Shown: positions 60,235 through 64,000 of the stretch, piece by piece
Numbering within the stretch: position 1 is the first letter of the stretch
How the letters are laid out: every line of letters starts with the position of its first letter
Assembly: GCA_951213105.1 (NCBI GenBank)
Contig: OX578150.1
Coordinates: 21,182,022 to 21,246,021, forward strand
Reading direction: 5' to 3'
Origin: Amaurobius ferox
Lineage: Eukaryota; Arthropoda; Arachnida; Araneae; Amaurobiidae
DNA: 64,000 bases
Translations under genes and position numbers: made by a program
The notes under the pieces: generated by a model
Told to the model about the DNA's origin: nothing
The model's database searches: none
The model's input: only the letters and a program-made list of their open reading frames with translations

Positions 60235-60260
60235 TCGATGAGCGCTGAAAAGCACAAAAC
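60235..60260 (+). ncRNA. Hammerhead-like core, decayed
   Basis: TCGATGA (60235-60241), then GCGC-TGAAAA-GCAC (60242-60255), then AAAAC. Helix II is well kept, and GGCTCTAGTGATGC parallels the GGTCTTGTGATGC of the best copy. The GAAA box has become AAAA, so it is inactive. Confidence 0.4.
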
Positions 60261-60479
60261 GGCTCTAGTGATGCATGAACTCAAATACATGGTTATCCAC
60301 TGAGATTATGCTTACAACAAGGTGCTTATGTGTTTCATTCTAAAGTTTGAAACTCTGAATATTTCTAAGTACATTTGAAAAACATGACGAGGTAGCGTTT
60401 TTAAAATCCAGTGTTTTTGATTTGAAATTTGTGCAATATATTTTTTCAGAAATTAGATGTTTCACATGTTAGCAAGCAA

Positions 60480-60920
60480 CTCCTTTCACAAAGGAAATTC
60501 GAACCACCGATCTCATTCTGGCCAGTCGATTCATTACCCATTGAGATAATGATCCGATTGTATTTCTATATTTAGAATACACCTTACATCGGTATACCTG
60601 GTTCACGGAAGAAAGTCGCTCTTACCCAAATTTTCACATTTCAAAGTGGGAGTTCAGCGTTAAATCTAATAAAAATTTGTATTACGTTCTGTGCACAGTC
60701 AAATTTACAAAGAAAGTATTAGGAATCCCATGATTTACGGTTTTCTTTAATGATTTGTATAACACAGTAATTGTTTCTTACTGTGTTATACAAATTATAC
60801 ATTGAGATTTTTATAACGTTGAACAGAACTCAAGTCTCATTGGGACGATTCTAACCATTGATCTTCTCCGCCAGTCGAATCTTTATCCATTGAGCTGCTG
60901 AAACGAGTATATTTTCTTTT
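60480..60920 (-). mobile_element. Two tRNA-like SINE heads
   Basis: On the plus strand AATTCGAACCACCGATCTC (about 60,488-60,506) with ACCCATTGAGATAATG, and ATTCTAACCATTGATCTTC with ATCCATTGAGCTGCTG (about 60,845-60,897), are complements of B and A boxes at tRNA-like spacing. They resemble the pieces at 33,450-33,500 and 36,425-36,480. No full cloverleaf, so not called tRNA genes. Confidence 0.5.
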
Positions 60921-62547
60921 TCTTCTATATCAGTAGTGAAGCTCACATTTTATTTCAAATTTGAGTTTAACCTCTGACCTATTAGATTTTTAATGACATT
61001 TACGTTCAGTTGAAAAATAAATGCATTTTTATTGCACTGCATTATTTTGCATACTTGTAATTTGATTTAGGCTATTTGAACTATAAGTGTGGCGAACACA
61101 CACACACACACACACATACATATATACGGGTTTTGCAACCACTGTTGCATAGGAGCCCGACAATTTTCTTCGTGGCATTGATGGTAGCATAAACTACAGT
61201 ACCGCTTTGCTTTCACAATAACTCCTATTAAAGAATATTGATAATGATTACTTTCATCTGGCAAATGTTCATTTTTGTGAGAAAGAATTTAAAATATCGG
61301 GAGAGCGAGATGAGTGTTCGCTCGACTTTCTCATACATTCCATTTTAAGACAAATCAAATCCACTGGGATATTATTGCTAGTGATATAGGAAATCTTTTT
61401 GATGAGATATACTTTCGATATTTATTTGTTAAATTGAAAACTACAAAAAGGTGCATTTTATTCATAATATGCTTTAGATGCAAGAGAAGTGAAATTGCTT
61501 GGAATTTAAATTTATGGGTTTTCCTAGTCTGGCGATAGGAGAGATATGTTCTGTAAATTGTCACGATTCTTCTATTTATATTGTCTATACTTGTCACGGA
61601 TAATAATACAGCGGAACATCATGACGATAATGTGGCAGAATGGGCCTTGACTAAATTTTTACTATTAATTTACAGTATTATAATTCACATTGAGATCCTA
61701 ATTCACACAGGTTGCCAAGTACAGGTTATTACGAAATATACATGGACTTCGTACAAAATTTGGGACAACTTTATTACTTTTGATTGTAAAAATGTGTGTT
61801 TAATAGACATTTGACTTACTGACGATGTTAACGTATTTGAGGTTTAGCCTTAATTTTACCCTTTACAGAAAGGTTCGCAACATCACACCAGAGAAATCGA
61901 GAGGTGGTGGTGGTCTAGTCGCTGTTAGCTATAGATTTTCAATCATGAGACTAACTTTATTTGAATACTAGTACGAATACCCAAACTTGCCCGGGATTTA
62001 AGATGCAAACTTCTGATTAAAATTACATTGGAACATGTAGCAAATTCTCTCGAAAACCAAACACTTTAAAACGATATGCTTTCACAGGGCAAAAATAAAT
62101 AACTTGCTGCGCGGCCTAATACGCTCTAAACAAGTATGCGGGGCGTTTGCAATCCGACTACATCGCCTCCACAACTTAAAAGTAGTCTTTAAATATAAGC
62201 TTTAGCAAAATTAGAAGCTGAGATATATATATGATCAAATAAATGAAATGCATAAAATTGATAGCAACTGCCACTCACGCATTGTCCTTACGCCTTGTAC
62301 TCGCTCTTTTTGACGTGCTTTTTACTGTGGAAATTGGGACGTTAACTTTTAAAGATAGGGATGTTTCATTGGATCTATGAAAGATAGAATGAAAAATTTA
62401 TAGGGAATTCAGTAAATTTCTCTTCCTTCATACGCTATTCTTTCACAGCATTGATTTTGTCAGGATAGGTCCTTCACTCTTTTCAGAAATGATATGCCCC
62501 AAATATGCGCATAATAGTTTAGAATTTGAAAGATTTAATTTTCAATT
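60921..62547. other. No gene; one (AC)n microsatellite
   Basis: An ACACAC tract lies at about 61,086-61,110. Open frames up to 80 codons overlap on both strands without motifs. At 61,905-61,990 GGTGGTGGTGGTCTAGTCG may be an eroded tRNA-like piece, too weak to call. Confidence 0.5.
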
Positions 62548-62898
62548 ATGACTCTTCAATTTTTCAAATACCATCCTAAGGATTTGTCGAAAGCCCAGAC
62601 CATTCGACTCGTCCAAGGACTTAGAGCAACAAAATTAATGGCCGGGAGAAATTTGAATAGCGGAGTCCGACCCCCACAGTCACGGTTCCCGGTCAGAGCA
62701 GCCAGTAGTTTATTAAAAATCAAAATAATTTACAAACGAATTACAGACGTTCAACAGCAATTGCTGGAAAATTTTTTTCCCAAACAGACGGGGGACAAAG
62801 CAAATCGACGAGCAGACATCAAAGACCTCACAAACACGTTGTACACTACAAACAACATTTCTGACGAACACAATTCACACAGTATACACAGCAAATAA
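62548..62898 (+). CDS. Hypothetical frame of 116 codons, doubtful
   Basis: ATG 62548 opens a frame with a basic, Arg/Lys-rich first half and a Gln/Asn/Asp-rich second half ending HSIHSK. I recognise no domain. Its first part overlaps a copy of the retroelement tail stem-loop (62,598-62,643), which suggests it is repeat-derived. It could equally be the 5' region of a LINE. No codon-use support can be judged by eye. Confidence 0.2.
   Translation: MTLQFFKYHPKDLSKAQTIRLVQGLRATKLMAGRNLNSGVRPPQSRFPVRAASSLLKIKIIYKRITDVQQQLLENFFPKQTGDKANRRADIKDLTNTLYTTNNISDEHNSHSIHSK
62590..62650 (-). mobile_element. Stem-loop of the retroelement tail family
   Basis: On the minus strand GGCCATT pairs with AATGGTC (plus positions 62,637-62,643 and 62,598-62,604), with GAGTC before the second arm and TGGGC after it. 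Stem bases differ from those of the other copies but keep pairing. No clear target duplication. Confidence 0.7.
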
Positions 62899-63677
62899 CA
62901 CAAAGAGCACTGCAAACAACATGAAAACATAAAAAGGGAGCCGGGCTTCATTGACAATCTCGCAAGAGAAAAAGATTTTAACATAAAAATTTCAAATTTC
63001 TGAAGTCAAAGGGAATCAGTAAATGTTAAATTTAAAGCCAAAAAGAAGACAAAAGGGGAACAAAAAGCAGGAGCTGAGTCCAAGGTGCGAGATATAATTA
63101 TCTTTAAAAAGTAAAATAATTAACAAAAGGATTCACATTCCAAATTCAAAAATCATAGATTTAAAAAGGTTTAATTTTATCAGATCCAGAAGTTCAACAA
63201 AAAATTAAAAAAAAAATAAATTTTAATCTTTCATCCAAGTTCCAAAGCATTTAAGTTATCAATTATAATTAAATTTAAAAGAAAAATAAAGATCAAAAGG
63301 ATACACTTTCCTAATTAAAAATTTCAAAAATTTAAAAAGGTTTAAATTTATAGTTCCAAGAGTTCAAAATATTTATTAAAATAAAGGGAATTATTCTTTC
63401 ATCCAAAATTCTAAAGCTTTTAAGTTGTCAATTATCCCAAGGTGGGAAGACAAGTCAAAGTTAAAGGAATAAGCAACAGTGATTTAAGTTTAAGAGAAAA
63501 ATTCGAGGTGCATTAAAGGGGATAACAAACAAAAAGGGGGAACAAAATTTTATCAAAAACAAAGAAACAGGGAAAATAAAATAAGAATGTCAATTCAAAC
63601 ATATAACTTTTCAATATATAACATAAACAAAATATAACCTTTTATGTACAAATGATACTGGGAGAATCTCAGAGAAG
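62899..63677. repeat. AT-rich region with a ~170-bp tandem duplication
   Basis: Units at about 63,125-63,266 and 63,295-63,435 share AAAAGGAT, TTTAAAAAGGTTTAA, AGTTCAA, CTTTCATCCAA and TTAAGTT(A/G)TCAATTAT. The region lies downstream of the minus-strand ORF1 where a LINE would place ORF2, but I find no endonuclease or reverse transcriptase here. Confidence 0.7.
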
Positions 63678-64000
63678 GGTTAAGCAGTTTTTTGCAATTG
63701 TTTAATACGTAAAAGTTCATTACGTAATGCCGGACATTTGGAATGGTCACGGGCATTGTGTGCAGTACACCAGTTCAGGTTTGAGTCTTTCTGGTTGGCA
63801 GAAGTACAGTTAGAACAAATCGGGTTTTTTGATGAACAGGTTTTAAATGTGTGGTCATCCATGGAACACTGGCTACATTTGCCGGCTGAGGAGCGACAGG
63901 AGGAAGCCGAATGGCCGAATCCGTTGCAGCGATAACAAATTTGAAGAGAAACATATCTTTTAATTGTAGGCCTGAGGTGCCAAGCAAAAATCGTTGTGAG
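63678..64000 (-). CDS. LINE ORF1 (gag-like) C-terminal end with zinc knuckles
   Basis: Entering from the right edge, the minus-strand frame contains CYRCNGFGHSASSC and CSQCSMDDHTFKTC, two CX2CX4HX4C knuckles, then a third Cys/His cluster (ICSNCTSANQKDSNLNWC, HNARDHSKC). It ends ELLRIKQLQKT with an Ala and the stop at 63678-63680. This pattern is typical of ORF1 proteins of Jockey/I-type LINEs, which bind the element RNA. It has no break in the visible part. The beginning is outside the window. The AT-rich region after it lacks ORF2. Confidence 0.85.

Noticed and set aside
26322..60897. tRNA genes at B-box matches
   Set aside because: Boxes are present, but no complete acceptor stem or anticodon arm; bodies and tails identify SINEs or SINE relics.

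Overview
The window looks like repeat-rich, AT-rich intergenic DNA from an animal, most likely an arthropod. Several repeat families (Tc1/mariner relics, long TIR elements carrying the stretch that reads FPIHYHVLQGK, tRNA-headed SINEs with an AAC tail) resemble what I remember from orb-weaver spider assemblies. That placement is inference from memory, not a search. No bacterial or viral gene organisation is present.

Layout. 1-6.6 kb: a broken Jockey-type reverse transcriptase at the left edge, a 275-bp direct repeat flanking 1.5 kb, and a decayed Tc1 transposase. 6.67-10.86 kb: a palindromic composite element around a nearly complete mariner-like transposon. 10.87-12.96 kb: a 5'-truncated Jockey-type LINE. 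14.3-17 kb: two TIR elements embedded in TA microsatellites. 17.15-19.03 kb: a decayed Penelope-like reverse transcriptase with a snap-back palindrome and a hammerhead-like motif at its end. 21.5-25.4 kb (minus strand): the one convincing host gene, the last coding exon of a protein with adenylate-kinase-like domains and a very acidic, repeat-containing tail. 26-38 kb: SINEs, a truncated Tc1, short tandem arrays, duplicated segments, and hammerhead-ribozyme-like motifs. 39.6-52.9 kb: a 13.3-kb satellite of ~60-bp palindromic monomers, most of it present twice in a near-identical 5,709-bp duplication. 53-57 kb: further copies of the 33-36 kb segments, one split by a 2-kb insertion carrying four tandem SINEs. 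57.8-59.7 kb: a head-to-tail array of an unrecognised intronless gene. 63.7-64 kb: the zinc-knuckle end of a LINE ORF1.

The observations I would follow up first are: (1) a recurring hammerhead-ribozyme-like core with a closing stem, best at 32,689-32,764; (2) a family of short retroposed inserts and SINE tails ending in one stem-loop whose paired bases change together across six copies, two of them tail-only inserts with perfect 15-bp target-site duplications; (3) the higher-order structure of the satellite; (4) the adenylate-kinase-like acidic protein. The genes do not form a shared pathway; almost everything except the 21.5-25.4 kb exon and perhaps the 58-59 kb gene is mobile or repetitive DNA.
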